Below, piece after piece: positions 28,169 through 37,119 of a stretch of DNA of 43,763 nucleotides. The stretch's first letter is position 1; each line of letters begins with the position of its first letter. A program made the translations under genes and the position numbers. The stretch comes from Methylococcaceae bacterium. Lineage in GTDB: Bacteria > Pseudomonadota > Gammaproteobacteria > Methylococcales > Methylomonadaceae. Under the pieces are notes generated by a model. The model was not told the origin of the DNA. It saw only the letters and a list, made by a program, of their open reading frames with translations, and searched no databases. The stretch covers positions 1-43,763 of the forward strand of contig CANNNV010000006.1 of NCBI GenBank assembly GCA_947506155.1. The letters are read 5' to 3'.

Positions 28169-29093
28169 CAAATTTCTGCAAAGTCGCTTGGTCCGGGAGC
28201 GCGTGTAATACTCCGAGTTTTGAAGCCGCGAGCGCTCCGCAGGCGTTGCCGCAGAGCAGGGCGGTTTCCAGCTCACTATTCTTAGCCATTTCAATGCAGA
28301 ATCCGCTGGCAAAGGCATCGCCAGCACCGGTACTGTCGATAGTGTCGACAATGAATGCGGAAGCTTGGTAGCTTTTCCCCGACCGATCAACCGCGATGCT
28401 TCCTTTACGCCCCAGCGTAACTACAATGAGCGATCCCGGCCATTGCAACCAGTAGGGTGCTAATCTTGCACTCAGTTCATGGCACCAATCTGCTAATGAT
28501 TCAGGTAGCGGAGTGCTTAAACCCAGCAATTGCGAAGCTTCGATTTCATTGATTAACAACACGTCTGTATAGTCTAACAGTTGAGTTGGCAGATCAATCC
28601 AGGGGGACACGTTTAAAACGGTACGAATGCCATGTCGACGGGCAATTTTGAATGCTCTAATGACTGCGGTTAAGGAGGTTTCCAACTGCGCGTAGACTAG
28701 CGTTGCCGTTTGAAGCGCCGTTTCGGCCTGATCTACGTGCGTTTCGGTTAACAATAGATTAGGTCCAGGAAAAATTGAAATCATGTTTTGCCCGTCGTCG
28801 GCGATAAATCCGGCCCCATGTCCCGATTTTTCGGCAAGACGCCAGACATGGGTAGTGGGAATATTTTCATGTTTCAGTAACTCCATGAGTCTATCACCGG
28901 CTGCATCCTGACCAATACCTAACAATAGCTCCACATCGGCGCCAAGACGCCGGGTACCGATGGCAACATTCAGCCCTTTTCCGCCTAGCTCAATCAATAA
29001 TTCTGAAGCTGTTAAGGTTTCACCGGGTTTTGGAAGACGAGGAACTTTCCAGCAACAGGCTTGAATAAAACTGCCTAATACTACAATGTCCAT
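28152..29093 (-). CDS. PfkB/ribokinase-family carbohydrate kinase
   Basis: MDIVVLGSFI..., ELGGKGLNVAIGTRRLGADVELLLGIGQDAAGD, and DTIDSTGAGDAFASGFCIEM. Confidence 0.92.
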   Translation of the reverse strand: MDIVVLGSFIQACCWKVPRLPKPGETLTASELLIELGGKGLNVAIGTRRLGADVELLLGIGQDAAGDRLMELLKHENIPTTHVWRLAEKSGHGAGFIADDGQNMISIFPGPNLLLTETHVDQAETALQTATLVYAQLETSLTAVIRAFKIARRHGIRTVLNVSPWIDLPTQLLDYTDVLLINEIEASQLLGLSTPLPESLADWCHELSARLAPYWLQWPGSLIVVTLGRKGSIAVDRSGKSYQASAFIVDTIDSTGAGDAFASGFCIEMAKNSELETALLCGNACGALAASKLGVLHALPDQATLQKFVRSQA

Positions 29094-29112
29094 AGAAACC
29101 TTGATAATAAAA

Positions 29113-30744
29113 TCAATCGCTTACTCCTTTGGGTGGCCAACCGCGATAACCCGAGGTGATCGGATAGCGTCGATCCCGCCCGAAAGCACGGGTGGTAATC
29201 TTAATACCGGGCGGCGCTTGGCGGCGTTTGTATTCATTTCGATCGACCAAACTAATCGCGCGTTGAACTTCTTCGGTTTTAAAACCTGCGGCGATAATTT
29301 CGGCGGCCGATTGATCCAGTTCGATATAGCGTTCGAGAATCGGATCAAGATTTTCATAAGGCGGTAGCGAATCGGCATCGACCTGATTCGGCGCAAGTTC
29401 CGCAGACGGTGCGCGAGTGAGGACGCGTTCGGGAATCACCGGTGCGAGACTGTTACGATAATGCGATAACTGATAGACCAATAATTTCGGGACATCCTTG
29501 ATCGGTGCGAAACCACCGGCCATATCGCCGTAGAGGGTCGCATAGCCGACGCTCATTTCACTCTTGTTACCGGTCGTCAACAAGATTTTGCCTTGTTTGT
29601 TCGACAAGGCCATCATGATCACACCACGGCAGCGAGCCTGAATATTTTCCTCGGTAGTGTCTTGTTGAGCACCGCTGAAAACCTCGGCCAGCATGTCGGA
29701 AAACGCATTTACGGCAGGACTGATCGGAATGATGTGATATTTGACGCCGAGCGCTTCGGTCTCGCTAATCGCATCGTCATTACTCATTACCTGGGTATAG
29801 CGAGAAGGCATCAATACCGCTTCGACTTTATCCGCGCCTAAGGCGTCTACCGCAAGTACCAGTACCAAGGCTGAATCGACCCCGCCCGAAAGCCCGAGCA
29901 GTGCGCCTTGAAAGCCATTTTTGCCGACATAATCCCGAATGCCCAACACCAAGGCTTGATAAATGCTCGGAATATCATTGTAGAACGGCGCGCACTCGCT
30001 CGCTTTAGGCCTTACGCCATCGAATTCGATGAGGGCCAGTTGTTCTTGAAATTCGGCGGCACGCAACACGATCTCCCCCTGTTGATCAACGACAAACGAC
30101 GCGCCATCGAAGACTAATTCATCTTGTCCTCCGACCAGATTGACATAGACCAGGGACACTCCTGCCGATTGGACCGCCTCACAAACAATATTTTCGCGTT
30201 GTGCCATTTTACCCGCATGAAACGGCGAGGCATTGAGGGTCAGGATGATCTCAGCACCTGCCCGCCGGTTGGCAAACAAAATTTCGGGTCGCCAGACATC
30301 TTCACAGATCGTCAGTGCCAGTAGGGTATCTTTAATAGAAAATAAATTGACCTTATCGCCGGCGAGAAAATAGCGCTGTTCATCAAAGACCCCGTAATTC
30401 GGCAGCGCTTGTTTTCGATAGCGACAGAATATTTTTCCGTCGCGCAATACCGCTGCACTATTGTATAAACCTTCAGGTGAAGACTCAGGAAAACCGACCA
30501 CGACATCAATGCCAAGCGTTTGTTGGGCGATTTCATGAATAGCCTGTTGAGCCGTTGCAATAAAGTCGGGGCGAAACAGCAAGTCTTCAGGCGGATAACC
30601 GGTAATCGTCAATTCCGGAAATACGCAAAGATCCGCGCCCAGGTGATCACGCGCCTCAATAGCAGTATCGATAATTTTTTGACGGTTGCGGGCGATGTCG
30701 CCAACGACTAAATTGATTTGGGCAAGGGCAATTTTTAAAGACAT
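29113..30744 (-). CDS. nadE: Glutamine-dependent NAD+ synthetase
   Basis: N-terminal nitrilase domain (MSLKIALAQINLVVGDIARN, CVFPELTITGYPPEDLL, LTICEDVW) and C-terminal synthetase (LLGLSGGVDSALVLVLAVDALG, TTGNKSEMSVGYATLYGDMAGGFAPIKDV). Confidence 0.96.
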   Translation of the reverse strand: MSLKIALAQINLVVGDIARNRQKIIDTAIEARDHLGADLCVFPELTITGYPPEDLLFRPDFIATAQQAIHEIAQQTLGIDVVVGFPESSPEGLYNSAAVLRDGKIFCRYRKQALPNYGVFDEQRYFLAGDKVNLFSIKDTLLALTICEDVWRPEILFANRRAGAEIILTLNASPFHAGKMAQRENIVCEAVQSAGVSLVYVNLVGGQDELVFDGASFVVDQQGEIVLRAAEFQEQLALIEFDGVRPKASECAPFYNDIPSIYQALVLGIRDYVGKNGFQGALLGLSGGVDSALVLVLAVDALGADKVEAVLMPSRYTQVMSNDDAISETEALGVKYHIIPISPAVNAFSDMLAEVFSGAQQDTTEENIQARCRGVIMMALSNKQGKILLTTGNKSEMSVGYATLYGDMAGGFAPIKDVPKLLVYQLSHYRNSLAPVIPERVLTRAPSAELAPNQVDADSLPPYENLDPILERYIELDQSAAEIIAAGFKTEEVQRAISLVDRNEYKRRQAPPGIKITTRAFGRDRRYPITSGYRGWPPKGVSD

Positions 30745-30853
30745 GGCAAAGCGCGCTCAAAAAAGCCATAAATATACTCTGTCCCGACGCTTTTCGAAAT
30801 GCCTATCGACGCATTAAAAAAAATTACTCTATTGATCCTAAAAAACGCCGTTC

Positions 30854-30987
30854 AACGCATAGAAAACCGTTCGTGCTGAGCCCAGTCGAAGCATGGACGG
30901 TTTTCTATGCGTTCACCCAGACGGTGAGACCTTAAAATCCCGTTCAACCCTTCGATAAACTCAGGGCGAACGGAATTTTAAGGTCTC
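30854..30987. repeat. Two adjacent long inverted repeats (REP/BIME-like intergenic element)
   Basis: aacgcatagaaaaccgt (30854-30870) / acggttttctatgcgtt (30897-30913) and gagaccttaaaatcccgttc (30926-30945) / gaacggaattttaaggtctc (30968-30987). Loops contain cgtgctgagcccagtcgaa and cccttcgataaactcagggcgaacgg. Confidence 0.8.
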
Positions 30988-31004
30988 AACTGCTCTTTTT
31001 AGAA

Positions 31005-31505
31005 TTATGGATATGAGAAGTCGTTATGCTCGACAGTCTCGTAGCCTGCACCTTGGGCGGCATCTTTTACAGGACCATAGGCTAAGCTGTCTTGAGGTGG
31101 AAGAATCCATTTCACCTGGAAGCGTCCTTGAATGGATATTGGTGTAGGGGCCGGTGGCTGTTTAGAAGCGGAAGGATTGCCTCCTGAGTTTTTCGCTTCA
31201 ATAGTCTCAGAGGTAATGTAGTCACCGCTGATCAGCAATTTTCCATCAACAGTTTTTGCGCCTCTTACGTAGAAATAGGCATTCTTCACCGTTTGTGGGT
31301 CTTGCGGCTTAGCATCGACGACCTTGAAAGTCCCTTTGGCAAAATTGAATTGCAGCGTAACACTCTCGTAGAAATCCTGGTCGTTGACATTTACATCTGA
31401 GACTACAAAGGATCCATTACCCGCGTTTTCACTGGTATATTTGCCGGCAGCTAAACTAAGGCTGCTAAATAGACAGACGATAAAAAATATAAGGATGTTT
31501 TTCAT
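31005..31505 (-). CDS. Small secreted hypothetical protein
   Basis: Signal peptide MKNILIFFIVCLFSSLSLAAG at an internal ATG (31505) of the 31005-31565 ORF. Confidence 0.6.
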   Translation of the reverse strand: MKNILIFFIVCLFSSLSLAAGKYTSENAGNGSFVVSDVNVNDQDFYESVTLQFNFAKGTFKVVDAKPQDPQTVKNAYFYVRGAKTVDGKLLISGDYITSETIEAKNSGGNPSASKQPPAPTPISIQGRFQVKWILPPQDSLAYGPVKDAAQGAGYETVEHNDFSYP

Positions 31506-31687
31506 AAAAACCTCACAATAGATAACTAATGGGTTGTAGGTTTGGGGGAACGATATCAGCAACACACCCTAAACGAATAGCTTCGCCAAGCTTTCTCTGA
31601 ATATCCAAGCTGAACCTGAACAGTTCTGATAAGTTGATTGTTTATTAGCTTTGGTTTATCGATCTGTTTAGGGTGTCTCGCTAAAAC

Positions 31688-32005
31688 TTATTGAACGTAG
31701 AATTTAACGCTATCTTTTCCGCACGTAGAAACAACGGTTAATACATGCCAGCCGGTAGGCGCTTTAAAATCAAAATCGACGCTTTCAGAATCGTAAAATG
31801 CGGCGCTGCCTAAGATGGTGTTGTCCAGGTACCAATCGACATTGTAATTTCCGCCTGCACAGGTGGTGGTAAAACTGGAATGAAAATAGTTAGTTACAAC
31901 AGAGCCGTTGATAGGATGTGCGATGTTCACCGGAACATTGGCCGCGTTCACCGCGTTGGTTAATAGTAACAGTGCTAATGCTAGACTGGATGTTAATGTT
32001 TTCAT
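31688..32005 (-). CDS. Small secreted protein (~105 aa), Ig-like/bacterial-surface type
   Basis: Signal peptide MKTLTSSLALALLLLTNAVNA followed by NVPVNIAHPINGSVVTNYFHSSFTTTC...VDFDFKAPTGWHVLTVVSTCGKDSVKFYVQ. Confidence 0.6.
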   Translation of the reverse strand: MKTLTSSLALALLLLTNAVNAANVPVNIAHPINGSVVTNYFHSSFTTTCAGGNYNVDWYLDNTILGSAAFYDSESVDFDFKAPTGWHVLTVVSTCGKDSVKFYVQ

Positions 32006-32176
32006 GGTAATACCCTCGTAGGTTTGTGAATTAAAGTGAATCCCTATGGGTATTAAGATAGGTTAAGCGGCGCTAAAACCATGTGATCTATTCACTAAGT
32101 TTGTGTGATTTAGTGCCGCAATTCGAAACGAGGTGCATTGTAAAGATAGTGTGGCTGACTGATGAGTTGGGGAGAG

Positions 32177-32185
32177 TTATCCACA
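32177..32185 (+). promoter_or_regulatory. DnaA box (ttatccaca)
   Basis: Consensus TTATCCACA immediately upstream of an AT-rich tract and iterons. Confidence 0.7.
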
Positions 32186-32285
32186 GGCTTTTAAAAGGCC
32201 GTTTGCTTTTTATTTATTTTGTATTATTTTAATATATTTTAGAAGTTATAGTTTATTGATTTTAAATAACTTTATGGCTAATAAA

Positions 32286-32365
32286 GGGAGAAATAGGTTG
32301 CTTTGTAGGAGAAATTGGTTGTTTTAAGGGAGAAATAGGTTGCCAATAAAGGGAGGAATTGGTTG
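32286..32365 (+). repeat. Four iterons, consensus RGGAGRAATWGGTTG, 21-23 bp spacing (plasmid replication origin)
   Basis: gggagaaataggttg at 32286, aggagaaattggttg at 32307, gggagaaataggttg at 32328, gggaggaattggttg at 32351. Confidence 0.85.
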
Positions 32366-32368
32366 TTT

Positions 32369-32398
32369 TTTAGGAGCTTTAATATTAAACTCCTAAAA
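32369..32398. promoter_or_regulatory. Dyad upstream of rep, likely rep promoter/operator
   Basis: tttaggag-c-tttaatattaaa-ctcctaaa is a near-perfect palindrome containing iteron-like aggag half-sites, just before the rep start. Confidence 0.65.
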
Positions 32399-32417
32399 TA
32401 TTTGCATTTAATTTCTT

Positions 32418-33098
32418 ATGGCTAAGCAAAAATTAACTGTTTATAAGTCAAATAAAATTATCGAGGCCGGTTATAAGTTAAGTCTTAACGAACAACGGCT
32501 TATTTTGTCTTGTATTTCTAAAGTGACATCCAGTAAACCCCTGTTAGCGACCGAGCGCTTTGAAGTCTCCGCCAAGGAGTTTGCGCTGCAATTTGGTATT
32601 AGTCGGGACAAGGCCTATCAAACCTTAAAAGAAGTTTCGGAGCAGCTTTTTGAACGCTATGTCATTATCGAAGACCCCGATCCATTAGATAAAACGTTGA
32701 AATATACTAAGACGCGCTGGGTAAGCTCGATTAATTATTATGCGGATATCGGCAAGGTCGGGTTGGTGTTTGCGCCGTTTATGATCCCTTATTTAAGTGA
32801 GTTGCGCGGTCGGTTCACGTTTTATCTGCTCGAAAATATCAGCAAGATGAGTTCTATTTATGCGATTCGTTTATATGAATTGATGATGCAATGGAAAACG
32901 ACTGGGCAACGCGAGGTTGACATCGCTTGGTTAAAACAGCGATTCCAAATTGAAGATAAATACAGTTCGATTAAAGATCTAAAAAAATACGTAATTGAAC
33001 CGGCTATCAAAGACATTAATGCTCACTCAGATTATCAAGTTTCCTGGACTCAGCGTAAAACCGGGTACAGCCGACATACGTGTAAAAATAGGACATAG
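32418..33098 (+). pseudogene. Rep_3-superfamily plasmid replication initiator, C-terminally truncated by a Tn3-family element
   Basis: MAKQKLTVYKSNKIIEAGYKLSLNEQRLILSCISKV... winged-helix Rep. The last residues (GYSRHTCKNRT) are encoded by the transposon terminal inverted repeat. Confidence 0.85.
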
Positions 33099-33115
33099 CG
33101 GCTAAACTTAGTTGA

Positions 33116-36070
33116 TTATATTGGCAATGTCGGGTCGATAGGCTCTGGAATGGCATTGGAATCGATAATGTAATCACCAAAACGCTTGATATGGCTTGTG
33201 ACGTAAGGACTTAAAGTTGCAACATCCTCCCGGTTTATCGGAAAACCCTCTTCTTTGAGCATGCGCAATATCCGCGTCTGATCCACCACGTTTTGGAAAA
33301 TAACTGCATTAGCCACCAGATCATTATACTTGATGACTTTTTCCTGCTCTTCGGGATCGTTGTCGGCGATAACGCCATCACCACCGAAAAACAGCCATTT
33401 AGAAAATCCGTTGTACGCTTCCACCTTATTTGTGGTCGCCGTAATCTGTTCGCGTAATTCCATGTCGGATATGTAATCCAAAAGGAAGATAGTACGAACC
33501 ACTCTGCCTAATTCTCTGAAAGCCTGATATAGCCTGTTTTTGCGGCTATAGTTGCTAAGCTTGCGTAACAAGGTCGATGAAGAAATCTTTCCAGCTTTGA
33601 TCGACAGAACTACCCGTAGTAAATCTTTCCAATGAGTTTCGATCAACTCCCAGTCGATGACATTCTTGAACAGGATGTCGATATGTTTGTAGGTAATGTC
33701 CTTGCTAGATCGGAAAAACACCAGATCATTCCAATTTCGGATGCGTGGCATTAGTTTTATACCCAGCAAATAAGATAAAGCAAACACTGGCGCCGACTGG
33801 CCTTGGGTATCAGCATGAACCGTATCTGGCTGTATGTCAGATGCATTTTGCAGCAAGCCTTCAATGATGTAAATAGCTTCCCATACCCCGCAAGGTATAA
33901 AATGGCTGAACAATGCCACATAGGTATCAGCAATATGGTGATAGGCAATGCCGCCATAACCGCCGTAGCGGATATGGTATTCCGCCAGCAGGTTTTGAAC
34001 GTATATTTCTAATTTCGTGCCGTCTGCGGCAACTGATTTTCCAGTACCCCAGAGTTTTGGCAATTCAAACGTATGGTAGTGGTTGATAATGTCCTTAATC
34101 GCGGCATTTAATTTATGGGTATTGGCATGTCGACGGTTGATGAAAGACAGCATGTGTGGCGTGACCGTACCGCGCAGATGACGCGAAGCTTGTGCCGGTC
34201 CTAGATTGCAACCATAGGTGAATGCGGTGAGGATATACCGCTCTCTAGGGTTTTCAATTTTCGGATCAGAACCTGATAGCGGCCCAAAATGACGATTCCA
34301 TCCAGTCCAATGGGAAACATTGCAAAGCACGTCGATGACGTTACGTTCACTCATCCGTTGCAATAAAGCTACTTCAAGCGCACGAGCCGAGGCTTTTGAT
34401 TCGCGAGGTTCGCGCCGTTTCAGAATCGGCATGCCGCTTTCATTGAGTCCCAGTGCTTTATTGTTCGGAAACCCTGCATCAACTTCTTCAGATTTCTGGG
34501 TTAACATTTCACGCAAGTTGTTTACAAATGCATGCGCGTTATTGGCAAAGCTTAGTTGTTGACAGTAGTCCTCTACCAAAGGTTCGCATTCTTCCCAACT
34601 CAAAAGTTGTTCACGATAATCGGCATACGCTTCCGACCCCCGAATAGCGACATCCCCCGATTTGATCTCCGTCGCCAATGCAGAAAATACACACACCTCG
34701 AAGTGCTGGCGGTTAATGCGTTCACCGTCATCGGCTTTCACCAGGACAGTGCGTTTCCAGCGTTCATTTGTAAAAGAGAAATCCACTTCATCATCAATCA
34801 AGAGGCTTTTCCGGTTTTCATGCTTCAGCAGAACAGCCAATGCCTGCATCAGCGATTGATCTTCAGTGGTCGATATCATGGTCTGCAAACGCAACATGCG
34901 AAACAGCGTAGAGCGATGGCTACGATAAAATCGCCATAGCAGGGGGAAATAGTTATCTCCGCTAAAAGCATTGATGGCTGTGCAATCGTCCTGTAAGGCT
35001 AAGGTTCCTCCACCTTTTGATAGCAAGGTGCGGATGGTTCGCCCGGCCGCCTCGTCTTCTGGCTGTGTTTCCAACACCTCGATAACATCCGCCATCGTTG
35101 CCACTAAATGCTCGGTTTTCTGGCGAAACCTTATCCGTAAACGCTCCAATTCATCTTTACCGCGCCGGTGAATATGGTTTATTCGCTTGATAAACATCTC
35201 GGCAAGATCGTCACGGGCCTGTATACGCGCACGATGGATTAAGCTGAGTATCAGTACATACCGCTTTGGTGGTGTAAATTTCTTTAGCTCTGCGGCATCC
35301 AACGCTTTGGCTTCTGCCGCAAAATGCTTGATTTTGGCGTATGGAATATCCAGCAAGTACTGATCACTATCCACAGTTTCGGAGAGCTTAATGATATGAT
35401 CCAGCAAATCCTGTAAATGCGCCAGGGTTGAACGTTTCGGCAGTTGCTTGATGGCAAAAAACAAAGATTTTTTCTGTAGATTGGGGCTGATTTCCAATAA
35501 GGTATCGAGTTGTTTACGCTCTAACTCCGATAACCGTTTCAACACCGTCTCGAAAATACGACTATTAACCAGGGTGCGAATTCGCCGTGAATGCCTATCA
35601 AGCGTACTAAAGGCTGGCAACTCAATACGCTGACGTACCAGCTCTTCAATAGCGACGTTGATCAGATCAGCGGGGTTGTTCATCACCCCGGCGGCTTTAG
35701 TCATAGCCTCGCTGACCAACCGCAATCCATCATCACTCCAAGCCGATACCCCTAATTGCTGCCGGATAGCTTGATGGTGTCGATACTGTGTTTTTAAGTC
35801 GGAATAAACCGGCGAAACTTCGTTACAGATTCCGCTTGCGATCCGTACATGTTGCACGATAGTCAGTGGTATATTCTCTACTTCCGGAAAGTATCCAAGC
35901 CGCTGGAATGCCTTGAGTAGCAGCAATAAGCAAAAGCGATGTTGCTCTTTGCGAGCCATACTATTGGCAAAATCCAGTTCATCTTGGGTTGGGGTATAAA
36001 GCACATCTAATTCATTGGTCAACGGGTTTTGCTTAAATCGTGGGTAGGCGGTGCGTTCAATGGATGCCAT
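33116..36070 (-). CDS. tnpA: Tn3-family transposase (DDE_Tnp_Tn3)
   Basis: ~984 aa from MASIERTAYPRF. Tn3 signatures: ILTAFTYGCNLGPAQASRHL, IAYHHIADTYVALFSHFIPCGVWEAIYIIEGLLQN, ELREQITATTNKVEAYNGFSKWLFFGGDGVIADNDPEEQEKVIKYNDLVANAVIFQNV. Confidence 0.95.
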   Translation of the reverse strand: MASIERTAYPRFKQNPLTNELDVLYTPTQDELDFANSMARKEQHRFCLLLLLKAFQRLGYFPEVENIPLTIVQHVRIASGICNEVSPVYSDLKTQYRHHQAIRQQLGVSAWSDDGLRLVSEAMTKAAGVMNNPADLINVAIEELVRQRIELPAFSTLDRHSRRIRTLVNSRIFETVLKRLSELERKQLDTLLEISPNLQKKSLFFAIKQLPKRSTLAHLQDLLDHIIKLSETVDSDQYLLDIPYAKIKHFAAEAKALDAAELKKFTPPKRYVLILSLIHRARIQARDDLAEMFIKRINHIHRRGKDELERLRIRFRQKTEHLVATMADVIEVLETQPEDEAAGRTIRTLLSKGGGTLALQDDCTAINAFSGDNYFPLLWRFYRSHRSTLFRMLRLQTMISTTEDQSLMQALAVLLKHENRKSLLIDDEVDFSFTNERWKRTVLVKADDGERINRQHFEVCVFSALATEIKSGDVAIRGSEAYADYREQLLSWEECEPLVEDYCQQLSFANNAHAFVNNLREMLTQKSEEVDAGFPNNKALGLNESGMPILKRREPRESKASARALEVALLQRMSERNVIDVLCNVSHWTGWNRHFGPLSGSDPKIENPRERYILTAFTYGCNLGPAQASRHLRGTVTPHMLSFINRRHANTHKLNAAIKDIINHYHTFELPKLWGTGKSVAADGTKLEIYVQNLLAEYHIRYGGYGGIAYHHIADTYVALFSHFIPCGVWEAIYIIEGLLQNASDIQPDTVHADTQGQSAPVFALSYLLGIKLMPRIRNWNDLVFFRSSKDITYKHIDILFKNVIDWELIETHWKDLLRVVLSIKAGKISSSTLLRKLSNYSRKNRLYQAFRELGRVVRTIFLLDYISDMELREQITATTNKVEAYNGFSKWLFFGGDGVIADNDPEEQEKVIKYNDLVANAVIFQNVVDQTRILRMLKEEGFPINREDVATLSPYVTSHIKRFGDYIIDSNAIPEPIDPTLPI

Positions 36071-36230
36071 TCTGGACCAAGTATTTAGGATTGCTAGTTT
36101 AGTTGATGTCCAGATAGAGTACACCCTATCCTGATGTCAGGACAAATACCTATATCTTGTCAGAATAGAGTGTATTTTTGTTTTTATTGACACATGTTGC
36201 TAAGAGTTATAGATTCTATCCTGACATTTT
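36071..36230. promoter_or_regulatory. tnpA-tnpR intergenic region, probable res site
   Basis: Divergent genes. Contains the tatcctgatgtcagg palindrome, related tgtcagaatagag and tatcctgacat elements. Confidence 0.6.
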
Positions 36231-36818
36231 TTGTATGTAGGAGGCGTTTTGTCGGGTCAGCGCATTGGCTATATCAGAGTCAGCTCTTTCGACCAGAATC
36301 CTGATCGGCAGCTTGAACAGATCGAAGTTGGTAAAACTTTCACGGATAAGGCATCTGGCAAGGATACGGATAGACCTGCACTGGAAGATTTACTGGATTA
36401 CGCCAGAGAGGGAGATACAGTTGTCGCTCACAGTATGGATCGTTTAGCGAGAAATTTGGATGATTTGCGTAGGTTGGTAAAGCTATTAACCAGTCGCGGT
36501 GTCAGAGTTGAATTCATCAAAGAAAATCTTGTGTTCACCGGTGAGGATTCGCCAATGGCAAATCTATTGCTATCGGTGATGGGCGCCTTTGCCGAATTTG
36601 AGCGAGCCTTAATTAAAGAACGACAACGTGAAGGTATTGCACTCGCAAAGCGACGTGGAGTCTATCGAGGCCGAAAGCAAGCACTATCGACAGAACAACT
36701 GACCGAATTGTTGAAACGCGTAACTGACGGAGAACCAAAGACACAATTAGCCCGCGAGTTCGGCATCAGTCGTGAGACGCTATACCAATATCTAAAAAAA
36801 GAATTATTGAACATGTAA
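36231..36818 (+). CDS. tnpR: Serine recombinase (Tn3 resolvase)
   Basis: RIGYIRVSSFDQNPDRQLEQIEVGKTFTDKASGKDTDRPALEDLLDYAREGDTVVAHSMDRLARNLDDL plus C-terminal HTH. Confidence 0.95.
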   Translation: MYVGGVLSGQRIGYIRVSSFDQNPDRQLEQIEVGKTFTDKASGKDTDRPALEDLLDYAREGDTVVAHSMDRLARNLDDLRRLVKLLTSRGVRVEFIKENLVFTGEDSPMANLLLSVMGAFAEFERALIKERQREGIALAKRRGVYRGRKQALSTEQLTELLKRVTDGEPKTQLAREFGISRETLYQYLKKELLNM

Positions 36819-36879
36819 TGCCAGCGATAAATCCATAAAAAGCGGCTTATATTAGACTCTATGTCCTATTTTTACATGT

Positions 36880-37119
36880 ATGTCGGCTGTACCCGTATTT
36901 CGGGCGTTGCGTCGTACTGGTATAGACGCCCCCACACAGGGCGCACATCTGCTAAGGCATTCTGCAGCAACGACTATGCTACGCGATGGTATGTCACTGC
37001 CAGCCATTGGCGCTCTCTTACGCCATACATCGATTGAGACAACCGCGATTTACGCGAAGGTGGACATCGAACTGCTCAAAGAGGTCGCGATGCCTTGGCC
37101 GGAGGGGCAGCCATGTTAA
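36880..37119 (+). pseudogene. RIT-type tyrosine recombinase A, 5'-truncated by the Tn3-family element
   Basis: Only the C-terminal catalytic part remains: GAHLLRHSAATTMLRDGMSLPAIGALLRHTSIETTAIYAKVD. The reading frame starts inside the TIR. Confidence 0.85.

Larger units (their letters stand above)
33062..36895. mobile_element. Tn3-family transposon (tnpA, tnpR, ~37-bp TIRs)
   Basis: TIR left cgggtacagccgacatacgtgtaaaaataggacatag (33062-33098). TIR right ctatgtcctatttttacatgtatgtcggctgtacccg (36859-36895). They are inverted with a single mismatch. Confidence 0.93.

Noticed and set aside
32093-32115. Inverted repeat cactaa...ttagtg between the small secreted gene and the plasmid origin
   Set aside because: Only 6-bp arms with an 11-nt spacer; expected by chance at this length, and no supporting context.
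32286-32365. Considered as a CRISPR array
   Set aside because: Repeats are 15 bp with ~6-8 bp spacers of similar sequence; period 21-23 bp and adjacent rep gene indicate iterons. No cas genes and no other repeat-spacer array seen in the window.
34320-35171. Antisense ORFs within tnpA
   Set aside because: Fully contained in a well-supported transposase gene; no motif.
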